Assembly: GCA_026986775.1 (NCBI GenBank)
Contig: JALSNX010000001.1
Span: forward strand, 1 to 64,000
Source of the DNA: Caldifarciminota bacterium
GTDB lineage: Bacteria > Hydrothermota > Hydrothermia > UBA1063 > CAJXJZ01
DNA: 64,000 nt
Direction: 5' to 3'
Of this stretch, positions 30,678 through 40,746 are shown one piece after another. The stretch's first letter is position 1. Each line of letters starts with the position of its first letter. Made by a program: the position numbers and the translations under genes. The notes under the pieces were generated by a model. The model was not told where the DNA came from. It saw nothing but the letters and a program-made list of their open reading frames with translations, and did no database searches.

Positions 30678-33336
30678 AAATACGCTTGAATATAGTATAA
30701 ATTTCAGGAATGATGGTCATTGAAGTAAAAGTGGAGAATAAAAGTCCAAGAATCAGGACAATGGCAAGACCATGCTGTAATCTGGCTCCTGCAGAATTAG
30801 ACAGTAAAAGCGGCAAAAGCCCCATTACCGTAGTAACTGTTGTAATCAGTATGGACCTTGTTCTTTTCTCTATGGCCTTATATATTGTAATTTCTCCTGT
30901 TAAAGGAATCGCTCTATTTATAAAGTCAAGAAGCACTATGGCATCATTTACGGAAATCCCCGAAAGGATTATTACACCTATTCCTGTGATTATATCAATG
31001 TCTTTATTAAATAAGGTGAAAACAATAGAGACAAAGAACAGGGATAATGGGACCTGCCACACAGCAACCTTTGCTATCTTCACAGACTCAAATACAGCAA
31101 CAATAGAAAAGAAAACGAGTAATACAGCAAATAAAAGAGCATGAAAAACGGTTTTTATGGTCTTTTTCTTTTCATATTCGGGCACATTGGAACCGGGCCA
31201 TATAGACCCTATAACTGGTTTATATTCTAAAGTGTCAATTGTTGCAATTTTTCCAAGACTGATGCCCATCCCATTTTTAACTGTAACCGGTAAAGACAAG
31301 AGTTCATCAAGTTGACGGAGGTTTACTCCAACAATACTTACCTTTACAGTGTCAATTATGCCAAGAGGTGTCCTGGATAATAATGACCTCAAATTACCAA
31401 TAATTTTCCACATGTCCAGATTATAAGCCCTCACTTTTTCGGGCAGAATGGAGACCCGGACAGTCTTCAAAGTTCTATTTTCATTTAATATAATTTTTTC
31501 TCCTTTAAGAGCCACAAGTGGATTTTTAAGGTCACTTATGGAAACGACCACATCAGGAAAACTTTTTAAAACAGTTGTCTTAAACTTTTCATAATCCTCA
31601 ATTCCATAAACATAAACCGTCCATTTTTTAAATCCATTATCTTCTTTTACAACCACACCATCATAGGTATCAAGGATTCTGGCTATTGTGCGGTCAATGT
31701 CTTCTGTCCTGAGATTAGAAAAATCTATTATCTTTAACCTCACGTTTTCACTTTCAGTATGTGGAAACATTCTGAATCTCAATTGTGTAAGTGAATATAT
31801 GCCAATAGCAATATACACAACAAGCCCGATTATTGTAATTGGTCTATTCTTATGCACAAGAGAAAACATACGTCCAAAGAAAAGCGCACTTAATTTAACG
31901 GATTTTTTTTCCACAGGTTTTATGTTAAATACGTAAGACAACATGGGCACCAGAGAAATGCTGATAAAAAGCGAAATAAGCGTGCTTACGATAACAACAA
32001 AAGCAAAGGGCATAAACAGCCTTCCTGCAATACCATAAATAAAGACAACAGGGATAAATACAACACAGTTTGTGAGCATGGAGGATACCACCGCACTCCT
32101 TACGCTACGGGTCCCAATTATCACTGCCGTTCTTCTATTTTTATACTGTGAAGAAGCATCCATAATACTCTCCATCACAATGACAGAGGCATCTATAAGC
32201 ATTCCGCTACTCATAATAAGAGCGCCAAGAGTAACAATATTTATAGAATATCCTGCAAGGTATATAAAGATGAAAGAAAAAAGAAGTGACAATGGCACAC
32301 TCATACCTATAACAATCCCTATTTTAAGGTCACCCAAAAATAAATACGAACTTAAAATAGAGAAGAGAACGCTGTATAAAAGCACAAAAAACAATGATTT
32401 TATTGTGTTTTTCAGGAACAAGGAGTTATCAAAGAGTATTTTATGTTTTACATTCAGATTTTCCAAAATACGGCGTATCTTTTTTGAAGCCCTTATGGGA
32501 GAGCCAGAAGAGGCAGGGTAAATAAAAACCGCAATATATTTTTTGTTATGATATATTACCTCCTCTCCTGGCTGTGATTCCCTTAAATTAAAATACTCTT
32601 TCAATGCTCTTTTATTTAAAGGAAGTAATAAAATGTCGTTAAAATTGCTAAGAGGTGGTTTTATTAAAAATGGATACTTAAAAGACCCATATTTCAGTGT
32701 TAAACTCAGCGGGTTTTTAAGTATGTTAAATTCGTGAACCAATCTATCTATAACCCTGCTATCTGTTATATAGGCCCATTTCTTTTTATATACAAGTTCA
32801 TATTCCGGATTATTGGCCCCAACAATTTGTATTCTTCCAACACCTTCTATACTTCCAAACTTAAAGACAAGGTCTTCTTTTACAAAATTCTTAAGAGATT
32901 CTGGAAATAAAATACCCATAAATGCCCTCTGTGAATTTGCTGTGCTCCTTATTTTTACATTTTCCACCATAAGAGAAAGGTATCTGTCCTTAGCCTCCTG
33001 TGCATTTATAGCTTCTTTGATTTTTAAATAGGCTACATCCATATCTGTATTCCATTTAAAGTGAAGCATAAATTGACAGTAGTCTGAACTCACTATTTTT
33101 CTAATATAGAGCAGTCCATCCAGGCTCTGGAAACCCTCAAGAAACCTATCAGCCACTTTTTCATTTATAAAGTCAACCGTATTGGGCTTTGTTTTTATCA
33201 GTATTTCATAGGAAGGATATGTAAAACCAGGAAAGAAACTAATCGGAAGGTAAAAAATGGAAACAATGGAAAGCAGAACAAGCATTAAAATAACGGATAC
33301 TACGGAAATTCTGTGTTCTAATATGTATCTGAGCAT
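30661..33336 (-). CDS. RND family efflux transporter (first of pair)
   Basis: 891 aa; LPISFFPGFTYPSYEI; GALIMSSGMLIDASVIVMESIMD; GVIILSGISVNDAIVLLDFINRA. Confidence 0.85.
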   Translation of the reverse strand: MLRYILEHRISVVSVILMLVLLSIVSIFYLPISFFPGFTYPSYEILIKTKPNTVDFINEKVADRFLEGFQSLDGLLYIRKIVSSDYCQFMLHFKWNTDMDVAYLKIKEAINAQEAKDRYLSLMVENVKIRSTANSQRAFMGILFPESLKNFVKEDLVFKFGSIEGVGRIQIVGANNPEYELVYKKKWAYITDSRVIDRLVHEFNILKNPLSLTLKYGSFKYPFLIKPPLSNFNDILLLPLNKRALKEYFNLRESQPGEEVIYHNKKYIAVFIYPASSGSPIRASKKIRRILENLNVKHKILFDNSLFLKNTIKSLFFVLLYSVLFSILSSYLFLGDLKIGIVIGMSVPLSLLFSFIFIYLAGYSINIVTLGALIMSSGMLIDASVIVMESIMDASSQYKNRRTAVIIGTRSVRSAVVSSMLTNCVVFIPVVFIYGIAGRLFMPFAFVVIVSTLISLFISISLVPMLSYVFNIKPVEKKSVKLSALFFGRMFSLVHKNRPITIIGLVVYIAIGIYSLTQLRFRMFPHTESENVRLKIIDFSNLRTEDIDRTIARILDTYDGVVVKEDNGFKKWTVYVYGIEDYEKFKTTVLKSFPDVVVSISDLKNPLVALKGEKIILNENRTLKTVRVSILPEKVRAYNLDMWKIIGNLRSLLSRTPLGIIDTVKVSIVGVNLRQLDELLSLPVTVKNGMGISLGKIATIDTLEYKPVIGSIWPGSNVPEYEKKKTIKTVFHALLFAVLLVFFSIVAVFESVKIAKVAVWQVPLSLFFVSIVFTLFNKDIDIITGIGVIILSGISVNDAIVLLDFINRAIPLTGEITIYKAIEKRTRSILITTVTTVMGLLPLLLSNSAGARLQHGLAIVLILGLLFSTFTSMTIIPEIYTIFKRIYEKHR

Positions 33337-34280
33337 ATTATTTTCTCACAACTTCCATTGTGTGAAGCAAAGGACACACCTTCTACAAGAATAGTGTCAT
33401 TTTCATTTAATCCATTCTTGATAAGGCTATAGTCTTCTCCGATAAAGGCAGGTTCTATGTATCTCCAGATAAGCGTGTTACCTGAAAGTTTGAAAACAAC
33501 ATATCTATCTTTATACTTTTTCAGGGATTTTGTGGGCACCTTTATACCGTATCCCTTCAAGACTATAAATTTTACTTTTACAAAATCCCCAATCTTGAAA
33601 ATACCATCTTTATCCGGAATTTTCACCACAGTATAGATTTCATTGTTTTCTTTGTCAAACTTAAAACCATCAATAAAACCTACCTCTTTTATGGTATCAA
33701 GTGTAACTTCCACCTTTTCTCCCCTGTAATAATTACGACTATATGCAGGAACCTCTACTTTCAAAATGTCAGATTCATACAAAGTAAAAACTTTATCCCC
33801 TTTATTAACATAATCACCACTTTTATATAAAGTCTCAACAAAGCCATCAAAAGGGGATTTGAAATTTGTGAGTTTCAACTTATTCTCTATCTTCTTTAAT
33901 TTTGCGAGGAGGTCATAGTATTCAGGCTTATAGATACCCCTGTCTAAAAATGGTTTTAAAGAAGCCAACTTTGCTTTAACAAAATTAAATTCATAGTAAA
34001 GTGCACTATCTCTTATATTTATGACCACATCTCCCTTCTTAACAACCCCATCGGCCATGTATTCTATCTTTCCACTCACAGGAGAGTGGTAATCAATCTT
34101 TCTATAAGGTTTCACAACTCCATAATACACGGGGCCCGTAAATACTGAATCACTATGAACCACAATAACATGACAGGTTAAACCCTTCCTCTTTTCAACA
34201 ACTTCTCTTTTGGTTTGAGATTTTTTGCAACCGAACATCAATATCACTGAAGCAAGACATAAAACCCCTATATTTTTCAT
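33318..34280 (-). CDS. RND periplasmic adaptor (HlyD/MFP-like) lipoprotein
   Basis: MKNIGVLCLASVILMFGC lipobox; YHSPVSGKIEYMADGVVKKGDVVINI; FKSPFDGFVETLYKSGDYVNKGDKVF. Confidence 0.82.
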   Translation of the reverse strand: MKNIGVLCLASVILMFGCKKSQTKREVVEKRKGLTCHVIVVHSDSVFTGPVYYGVVKPYRKIDYHSPVSGKIEYMADGVVKKGDVVINIRDSALYYEFNFVKAKLASLKPFLDRGIYKPEYYDLLAKLKKIENKLKLTNFKSPFDGFVETLYKSGDYVNKGDKVFTLYESDILKVEVPAYSRNYYRGEKVEVTLDTIKEVGFIDGFKFDKENNEIYTVVKIPDKDGIFKIGDFVKVKFIVLKGYGIKVPTKSLKKYKDRYVVFKLSGNTLIWRYIEPAFIGEDYSLIKNGLNENDTILVEGVSFASHNGSCEKIICSDTY

Positions 34281-35602
34281 GGAAATTCACTCCGTATTTT
34301 TTCAACTTTAAGGTATAGATCAAAAAGTTTCAAGGTAAAATCGTTATACATTTCAATATATTTTCTGATATTATTATAATTCCCAATTTCCCCGTTCCCT
34401 GTTAATATAAAAATAACCTTTTCTAATTCATAAATGGTTTCTCTATATTTTTTCAACTCATTTTTATAATTTTTGAGCAAATGGTTTCTTTTTTTATTGC
34501 GCAATAAAAGGTCTTTGCGAGCATTCAGCATCTTCAGTGAAAGTTCCTCTTCTGCCAGTTTTTCGCAACGCATACTGCCATACGGCAAAAAACTTAAAGT
34601 GACCCCTATATTAACGACAGAGGGAAAAAGATTCCTGTATTCCCCTTTACCTGTCATTACCCTCTCTCCGCCTATTTCAAACTCAAAAAGGGCACCGGGG
34701 CCTTTCTCAGAACAATCCATCAGGGTTCTGTAGTATTCAAGTAAAATTCTTAGCGAATCACTGATAAATTCTATATCTTTTTTATAAACTTTTGTCCATT
34801 TTAAAGAGTCTTCATAAGACACAGATAAAAAATCTTCTCTTATATCAAAAGTGTCTTTTATATCCAGCATGTCTTTGATGGTCTTATAACTTAAACTGTA
34901 ATTAAGGCTATCTTCAGCAAGTTCGTTTAAAACGGATAAATACAGTATTCTTGTATCAAAATATTTATCAGGCCCAATCAACTTCTTTTTCCATCCATCC
35001 TGGATAATACTGTAAATTTCAGTTATGCGGTTCATCAATCTGCTTGTGCGCTTGAGTTTCTCCCGATAAAGAAGATAGGAAAGCACATTCTTTTTAAACT
35101 CATAAAGATGTTCTTTTTTCTTTTTTAATAAAGTCCAGTAAGCATGCATTTTTTTAACATTATCAGCAAGAAATGAAATTTTATTTTTATCCGGTTTGAA
35201 AAATGCCTTTTTAATACCAATTCCTGCATAGAGGTTCCTCTGATGGGCAGGCAGGTAAACATTTGAGTTATATTGATTATCATAGCCCTCAACACGGGCA
35301 TTTAAATCGAACAAAGAAAAGAAGTGGTTCATGCTTAAATTAAACCCATACCTTGTATTACTGTTTTCAAGCAGAATAGGCATACTGTAGCCCGGAAAAA
35401 AGGTTATGTTTTTTGAATAATTTTTGACCGGTAAGTAAACATTAAAGTGTATTTCTGGATTTTCTTCGAATGTCATTTTCCTGAGAGCAATCTCTTTCTT
35501 AAACGTGTTCTTAAGTTTGTTTTCAAACATACTTATAAGTTGTTCATAAGAAAAGTGCTGAATATATGTGCCAAATATCAAAAGAAAAATAACTTTACTC
35601 AT
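34277..35602 (-). CDS. TolC-like outer membrane efflux protein
   Basis: signal peptide and long helical segments; position in RND operon. Confidence 0.6.
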   Translation of the reverse strand: MSKVIFLLIFGTYIQHFSYEQLISMFENKLKNTFKKEIALRKMTFEENPEIHFNVYLPVKNYSKNITFFPGYSMPILLENSNTRYGFNLSMNHFFSLFDLNARVEGYDNQYNSNVYLPAHQRNLYAGIGIKKAFFKPDKNKISFLADNVKKMHAYWTLLKKKKEHLYEFKKNVLSYLLYREKLKRTSRLMNRITEIYSIIQDGWKKKLIGPDKYFDTRILYLSVLNELAEDSLNYSLSYKTIKDMLDIKDTFDIREDFLSVSYEDSLKWTKVYKKDIEFISDSLRILLEYYRTLMDCSEKGPGALFEFEIGGERVMTGKGEYRNLFPSVVNIGVTLSFLPYGSMRCEKLAEEELSLKMLNARKDLLLRNKKRNHLLKNYKNELKKYRETIYELEKVIFILTGNGEIGNYNNIRKYIEMYNDFTLKLFDLYLKVEKIRSEFP

Positions 35603-37314
35603 TTTATAAGCTGTAATTCACAGAGTTTTTTATAAAAAACACTTTCATTGATCAGTGTCTCATGTCTGCCTTCGGCAATAATCCGGCCACTGTCAAGCAC
35701 AAAAATTTTATCCAATCTTGCAACAGTGGATATTCTGTGGGCTATAACAATAAGTGTTTTGTCCTTTACCAGTTCCATTGTAGCATCAAATATTTCCTTC
35801 TCAGTAATCGCGTCTATCTGTCCAAGTGCTTCATCAAAAATAAATATTTCTCCACCTTTTAAAAAAGCACGGGCAATGGAAAGCCTCTGTCTCTCCCCAC
35901 CTGATAATAAAAATTTAGCATCAGTAATTTCTGTGTAAATGCCCGAAGGTAAAAGACTTATATATTTGTAAAGTCCTGCTTTATTCAGTGCCTCTTCTAT
36001 TTCTTCATCAGTAGCATCTGGTTTAACAAGCACCATATTATCTCTTATTGTGCCGGGAAATATAAAATCCTCCTGTGGTATATAGGTTATAAAATCTCTG
36101 AGTTTTTTCAGGCTCACTTCCTTCAGTTCTCTATCCCCAAGGTATATATAGCCAGAATAATTCCTGTAAAATCCCAGAAGTATTTTTATAAGTGTAGATT
36201 TGCCCGCCCCACTTTTTCCAACTATACCTATCCTGGAACCAGCTTTAATGCACATATTTATTCCCTTTAAGACCATATTATTATCAGTATATCCAAATTC
36301 AAGGTTCACTATATTTATCTCAGAAGATGAAATTTCTCCTCCTTTACCAATATCTTCTGTCTTTAGATTTAAAATTTCTTTTATCCTGTTAAAAGCCGGA
36401 CGGGCTGTTTTTATGCTGACAAGCCCTGATACTATGACTGAAATACTTTGTGTTATCATTGAACTTAAATAAAGCAAAGCGAACATGGTTCCAACTGAAA
36501 TTGTATTGTAAGTAACATGAAGGTATCCCGCTCTCAAAAGCAACACAACGGTCATAAAAAGAGCGAGAATCACATTGAGATTATTGATAACAGACCTGAA
36601 GATACCCATCTTAATCTGTATTTTTATTGCACCATTTAAAATCTTTTTGAACATATCACTCAAATGAGTCTGCATATTATAAGCCCTGACAATGGGTAAA
36701 TTAAAAAGGGGCTCAAGCAGAGCTCCCATCACCTCAGATAATTTCCTGCGAAGAGTAAAGTTAAATTGTTCAACTATTCCTCCCCCGTAAAAAGATATAA
36801 GAATCATAATAATCACAAAAATTGCCGTGAAAACTACCGACATACTATCAAATCTCCCTATAATATACGTGGCTCCCAGAAGTATTACGAAATGTTTAAA
36901 TATATCCAGCAAACTATCCGGCAGAATTGAGGATATAGAGGGAATATCATGCGTTATTCTGCTAACATAATCGCCCAGTCGTCTTTTTGAATAGTCAAGT
37001 AGATTTATATTTAAAATCTTCTGAAAAAGTGAAATCTGCATATCTTTTATAAGATTCCTGCGATAAAAATTAATGAGAAAAGAGGAAAATACGGAAAATA
37101 TTCTGACAATCAAATTTAACAGAAGGAAAATTACAATAAAATGCAAAAAAATAGAGAAGTTCCTGTCAATATTAAGGCTCTCTATAGCCTTTTTTATAAT
37201 CAAACTTGAATACACATGGATTATACTGCTTACAAGTGAAATCAAGAATGCTATGGAGAATATGTGAAAATATCTTCGTGAATGTTTACCTATATATTGC
37301 AACATTGCCTTCAT
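35599..37314 (-). CDS. ABC transporter, fused permease/ATPase (type I exporter, no C39 peptidase)
   Basis: IGIVGKSGAGKSTLIKILLGFYRNYSG; FLLSGGERQRLSIARAFLKGGEIFIFDEAL; start refined to MKAMLQYIG. Confidence 0.88.
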   Translation of the reverse strand: MKAMLQYIGKHSRRYFHIFSIAFLISLVSSIIHVYSSLIIKKAIESLNIDRNFSIFLHFIVIFLLLNLIVRIFSVFSSFLINFYRRNLIKDMQISLFQKILNINLLDYSKRRLGDYVSRITHDIPSISSILPDSLLDIFKHFVILLGATYIIGRFDSMSVVFTAIFVIIMILISFYGGGIVEQFNFTLRRKLSEVMGALLEPLFNLPIVRAYNMQTHLSDMFKKILNGAIKIQIKMGIFRSVINNLNVILALFMTVVLLLRAGYLHVTYNTISVGTMFALLYLSSMITQSISVIVSGLVSIKTARPAFNRIKEILNLKTEDIGKGGEISSSEINIVNLEFGYTDNNMVLKGINMCIKAGSRIGIVGKSGAGKSTLIKILLGFYRNYSGYIYLGDRELKEVSLKKLRDFITYIPQEDFIFPGTIRDNMVLVKPDATDEEIEEALNKAGLYKYISLLPSGIYTEITDAKFLLSGGERQRLSIARAFLKGGEIFIFDEALGQIDAITEKEIFDATMELVKDKTLIVIAHRISTVARLDKIFVLDSGRIIAEGRHETLINESVFYKKLCELQLIK

Positions 37315-37321
37315 ATTGGCC

Positions 37322-37483
37322 TCATTCCACTTTACAATCAATAGCAACCATTACACCATCCATATATCCTGCAAGTAGAGACTCTGTGATTCGACAACCA
37401 TAGGATGTAGTGCAATCGCAGATGGTCTTCTCCTCCCCACCACCCTCTATAGGAGTTATTAAAACTATCATATTGCTTTCCAT
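37322..37483 (-). CDS. small Cys-rich peptide 2, putative RiPP precursor or accessory peptide
   Basis: hand translation MESNMIVLITPIEGGGEEKTICDCTTSYGCRITESLLAGYMDGVMVAIDCKVE; AAGGGAGA SD-like; overlaps stop of upstream ORF (37468) and abuts ABC start (37314); shares CxC...C-x8-GYxxG with peptide 1. Confidence 0.65.
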   Translation of the reverse strand: MESNMIVLITPIEGGGEEKTICDCTTSYGCRITESLLAGYMDGVMVAIDCKVE

Positions 37484-38310
37484 ATCTCTATCTCCCTTTT
37501 TGCATTCCTGAAATTAAACCTTACAAAGTAAAGGGATTTTCCTTTTATCATCACAGGATAAACGGGTGTATCAAATTTAAATACTTTATCTATACCCATT
37601 ATCCTACCATTTTTAGTTTTTAAAAGAAAAATCGCGGTTTCTGGTGTCTTTTGATCTGATGGTTTGTTTGACACAGACCTGTAATAAAATCCCCAGGCAA
37701 CCATATTGGTATTTTCACCTCTAAAAGAGGAAATGCCCACTATTCCTCCCTTCAGAAACTTTCCTCTACCCGATTCAGCTATACCATAAGAGGGTAAATA
37801 CCTTTTCAGGGAATCCAATAATATTGTCCTTCTCTTTCTTGATAAAATATCATAATAAAGCGCCCTGAAATGAGAAGGTGAAATAAGATAAAACCCTATG
37901 TAAGAAGGCGTTATACTCAGATAATCTCCTTTAAAATATAAGGTATCAATTTTTTGAGATAAAAGCCATAGTAAATAGACTGTATCCCGAGTTAAGAAAG
38001 CGACCCAATTACCACCTGCAGTAACATCAAGAATATGGCGTTTATCAAGTAACCGGTTATTATTGAGATAAACACCATCATGTCTTAAATAAAAATAAAA
38101 AGTATCAATCACGAAAAATAGTCCGCGCATTTTTATGGGTTTCACAGTATCAACAATCACAGAGTCGCTTTCATATTCAATCTTAAGAACATAGTCTGAT
38201 GTAATAAAATAAGAATTGTCATTTGCAAAATACCACCTTTTGACGGTATTAAACATCCCAATATCCAGTTTTACATTGAATGTAAGTAATGTAAATAAAA
38301 GCATTTTCAT
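37468..38310 (-). CDS. hypothetical protein, possible beta-rich/propeller
   Basis: 280-aa ORF within a tightly packed operon; no motif recognised. Confidence 0.55.
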   Translation of the reverse strand: MKMLLFTLLTFNVKLDIGMFNTVKRWYFANDNSYFITSDYVLKIEYESDSVIVDTVKPIKMRGLFFVIDTFYFYLRHDGVYLNNNRLLDKRHILDVTAGGNWVAFLTRDTVYLLWLLSQKIDTLYFKGDYLSITPSYIGFYLISPSHFRALYYDILSRKRRTILLDSLKRYLPSYGIAESGRGKFLKGGIVGISSFRGENTNMVAWGFYYRSVSNKPSDQKTPETAIFLLKTKNGRIMGIDKVFKFDTPVYPVMIKGKSLYFVRFNFRNAKREIEIWKAI

Positions 38311-38312
38311 AT

Positions 38313-39221
38313 CTACTTTATCCCAAGATCAAAAGGAGATATTTTTACCAATTCATGACCTTCATTCGTGATATAAAACATGTTTTCATCTGGCTCATAT
38401 TTCAGCAATCTGGCAGAGCGCGGGAATCTTATAACTTTTTTAATTTTCAAACTATTCCTATCCACTAAAACCAATACGTTCTTTTCTTCCTTTTTAAGGT
38501 CTCTTCTCTGAAGAATATAATAGTTTTTATATGTTAAAATTCCGGCATATGATGATACAGGATAGAAAGCTATGCTTCTGCCCCTTTCTTTTCTCATAAC
38601 CTCTGCTCTTAAGTCCCTTGCTTTTTTTATGTGAAAAAGAGACAAAAATTTCCCATTTTTAAGAGAAAAGGTCAAAAGAATCATTTTTCTTGCTTCAAAA
38701 AATATCGCTGTATCATTATGAGATGTTGCAATCCACATATCAGAAGGTGAAAAATCTTTGTATTCAACTTCTTTTCTCGTAATCTTCTTATCATTGAGTG
38801 ATATGTGAACTATATATCCCTGACCCAAAAGTAAAAGATATCCATTTTCTCCACTCATGGTATAAGGTGATTCCTTTAAAAGAAACTGGCCAAGATACTT
38901 ACCCATGAAGTTGTAATAGTTGATTTTCTTTGCAATTTTTTCATATATATATATTATCGTGTCGCTGCAAACGAGGGAATTGGTTCCAAAAAATGAGATT
39001 TCCTCAGGTGCATTCCCCAGTGGTATGTAACCGGAATCCACATCGGAAGTTGCCATATTGTATCTATATAGTATTGCGTTTTTAGAGCCAACTGGCATTG
39101 AAAGAAAGACAATACTTTTATTACATGATGCTGTGTAAGAATAAGTGGGTAATGAATATCCAACTTTTACCTCTCCCTTAAGAGAAATAATCAGAAGAAT
39201 AAAGACAAAAGACTTAACCAT
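38313..39221 (-). CDS. 6-bladed beta-propeller-like secreted protein
   Basis: signal peptide MVKSFVFILLIISLKG; repeated YNxxG/GxFL and KYEPDENMFYITNEGHELVKI patterns; start refined from ORF end 39260. Confidence 0.5.
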   Translation of the reverse strand: MVKSFVFILLIISLKGEVKVGYSLPTYSYTASCNKSIVFLSMPVGSKNAILYRYNMATSDVDSGYIPLGNAPEEISFFGTNSLVCSDTIIYIYEKIAKKINYYNFMGKYLGQFLLKESPYTMSGENGYLLLLGQGYIVHISLNDKKITRKEVEYKDFSPSDMWIATSHNDTAIFFEARKMILLTFSLKNGKFLSLFHIKKARDLRAEVMRKERGRSIAFYPVSSYAGILTYKNYYILQRRDLKKEEKNVLVLVDRNSLKIKKVIRFPRSARLLKYEPDENMFYITNEGHELVKISPFDLGIK

Positions 39222-40689
39222 CCTGCCTGCCTCCTTTTCCTGCAATATAGGATAAATCAAAGAATCCGGGATTAATTTCCTTCACTTTTGCGTAAACACC
39301 AAGCAGTTTTTCCCAGTATTTCATCTTTGATTTACAGGTTCTTCTAAATAAATCTTCCCGTAATTTTTCATTTCTATATATATGAGCATAACATATATTA
39401 CAAAGCCTTGCTATTGGACAGTCAAGACAATTTTTATTACGCAGGCTTTCTACTTCTTGAACTATTTCATTAATTCTGTCAAAATTAAATCCGTTAAATA
39501 TATCTCCTATTTTTAAGTGGTAATGAACTTTCTCACACGGGTATATACTTCCATCAGGTGCTATAAATGTCCTGTCATGTCCAGGGATACAGAAACCCCC
39601 TATCAGAAATTCCTCTGAGAGTCTGCCCTTTGGACTATTGTGGTAAATAAAAAGGTCTTTGTATAAGAATTGATACAGAAAATCATCAACGATACCATCT
39701 GGAATATCCTCTTTAAGTGTTTTATTTACAAGTTCTTCAATCTGTCTATCAAATTCCTCAATTTCCTCCTTCGTGAAATTTTTATAAAAATCAGTATCAT
39801 ATGGGTCAACCAGAGAAACAAAAACAGGAGCGTGTGTTTTGCATTCCCACAAGTTAATAAAACGAGAGATTGATTTTAAATCAAATGGAGGCGCAAGTGT
39901 TATAATATATCCCACCTTTCTTTCAAAATAGTCTGGAAATTCTTCCTTGAATTTGCATAAATTTCTTTTTATTAACTGGAATGTGGGCTTCTGAGCTCTT
40001 GTGACCCTGTATCTGTCGTGTATTGATTGAGGGCCATCTATGCTAACATTTAAACTGAAATTATGCTCTTTAAGAAATCTACGAATTTTACCATTTGCAA
40101 GTAATGTGCCATTGGTAGTAAGAGAGAATCTAATGGGTTTATCCCTGAAAAGGTTTTCGGCCAAGTTGACCGCATACCTTATATTGTCAAAAGCAAGCAA
40201 AGGCTCTCCTCCATAAAATCCAAGAGAGACACGTTCGCTGAGTCCTGAATGGGATTTAAAAAACAAAAGAGCCTTTTCTATAATCTTTTTGTCCATATAA
40301 ACACCAGTATTCACCCTTTCCCCTTCATAAATCCCGGAAAACTTACAGTATTTACAGGCGAGGTTACAATCCCATGTTATATCCAGAATCATATGAGAGA
40401 GTTTATTTTCCAGATGCTCTCTGATTTCTGTAGGGGAATGGGGAAATGCTGCTCTTTTAAAATAAGGTCTTTTTAGACTGAAGAGTCCAATTTTTCTGTT
40501 ATACTCATCTATTTCCTTTAATGCAAGTTTAATCTTTTCCACAGGATAACTGGATGTCAATTCTTTTATAATGTCATCATCACTTTTACCCTGTATACGA
40601 TAATGCAATATGTCCCTTACTACCTCTGGGACTTTTACTATCATATTTGTCAGGGGAGAATATATATAATCACCTTCCAGAAATAGCAT
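39214..40689 (-). CDS. radical SAM/SPASM peptide maturase with N-terminal PqqD/RRE-like segment
   Basis: LDITWDCNLACKYCKFSG (CxxxCxxC), FYGGEPLLAF, FSLTTNGTLL, SIDGPQSIHD; SPASM PDGSIYPCEKV...NKNCLDCPIARLCNICYAH...RRTCKS; start refined to ATG after GGAGGTG SD. Confidence 0.9.
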   Translation of the reverse strand: MLFLEGDYIYSPLTNMIVKVPEVVRDILHYRIQGKSDDDIIKELTSSYPVEKIKLALKEIDEYNRKIGLFSLKRPYFKRAAFPHSPTEIREHLENKLSHMILDITWDCNLACKYCKFSGIYEGERVNTGVYMDKKIIEKALLFFKSHSGLSERVSLGFYGGEPLLAFDNIRYAVNLAENLFRDKPIRFSLTTNGTLLANGKIRRFLKEHNFSLNVSIDGPQSIHDRYRVTRAQKPTFQLIKRNLCKFKEEFPDYFERKVGYIITLAPPFDLKSISRFINLWECKTHAPVFVSLVDPYDTDFYKNFTKEEIEEFDRQIEELVNKTLKEDIPDGIVDDFLYQFLYKDLFIYHNSPKGRLSEEFLIGGFCIPGHDRTFIAPDGSIYPCEKVHYHLKIGDIFNGFNFDRINEIVQEVESLRNKNCLDCPIARLCNICYAHIYRNEKLREDLFRRTCKSKMKYWEKLLGVYAKVKEINPGFFDLSYIAGKGGRQDG

Positions 40690-40703
40690 ATCCACCTCCA
40701 TGC

Positions 40704-40740
40704 AAAGCACATGGGGTTCCAAAGGAACCCCATGTGCTTT
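40704..40740. repeat. perfect 17-bp hairpin between precursor peptide and maturase genes
   Basis: AAAGCACATGGGGTTCC-AAA-GGAACCCCATGTGCTTT; no U-tract on the transcribed (minus) strand. Confidence 0.85.
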
Positions 40741-40746
40741 CAATTT

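Noticed and set aside
30710-32521. Several plus-strand ORFs (e.g. 30710-31144, 32072-32521)
   Set aside because: Antisense to the RND pump gene, with no SD or recognisable domain.
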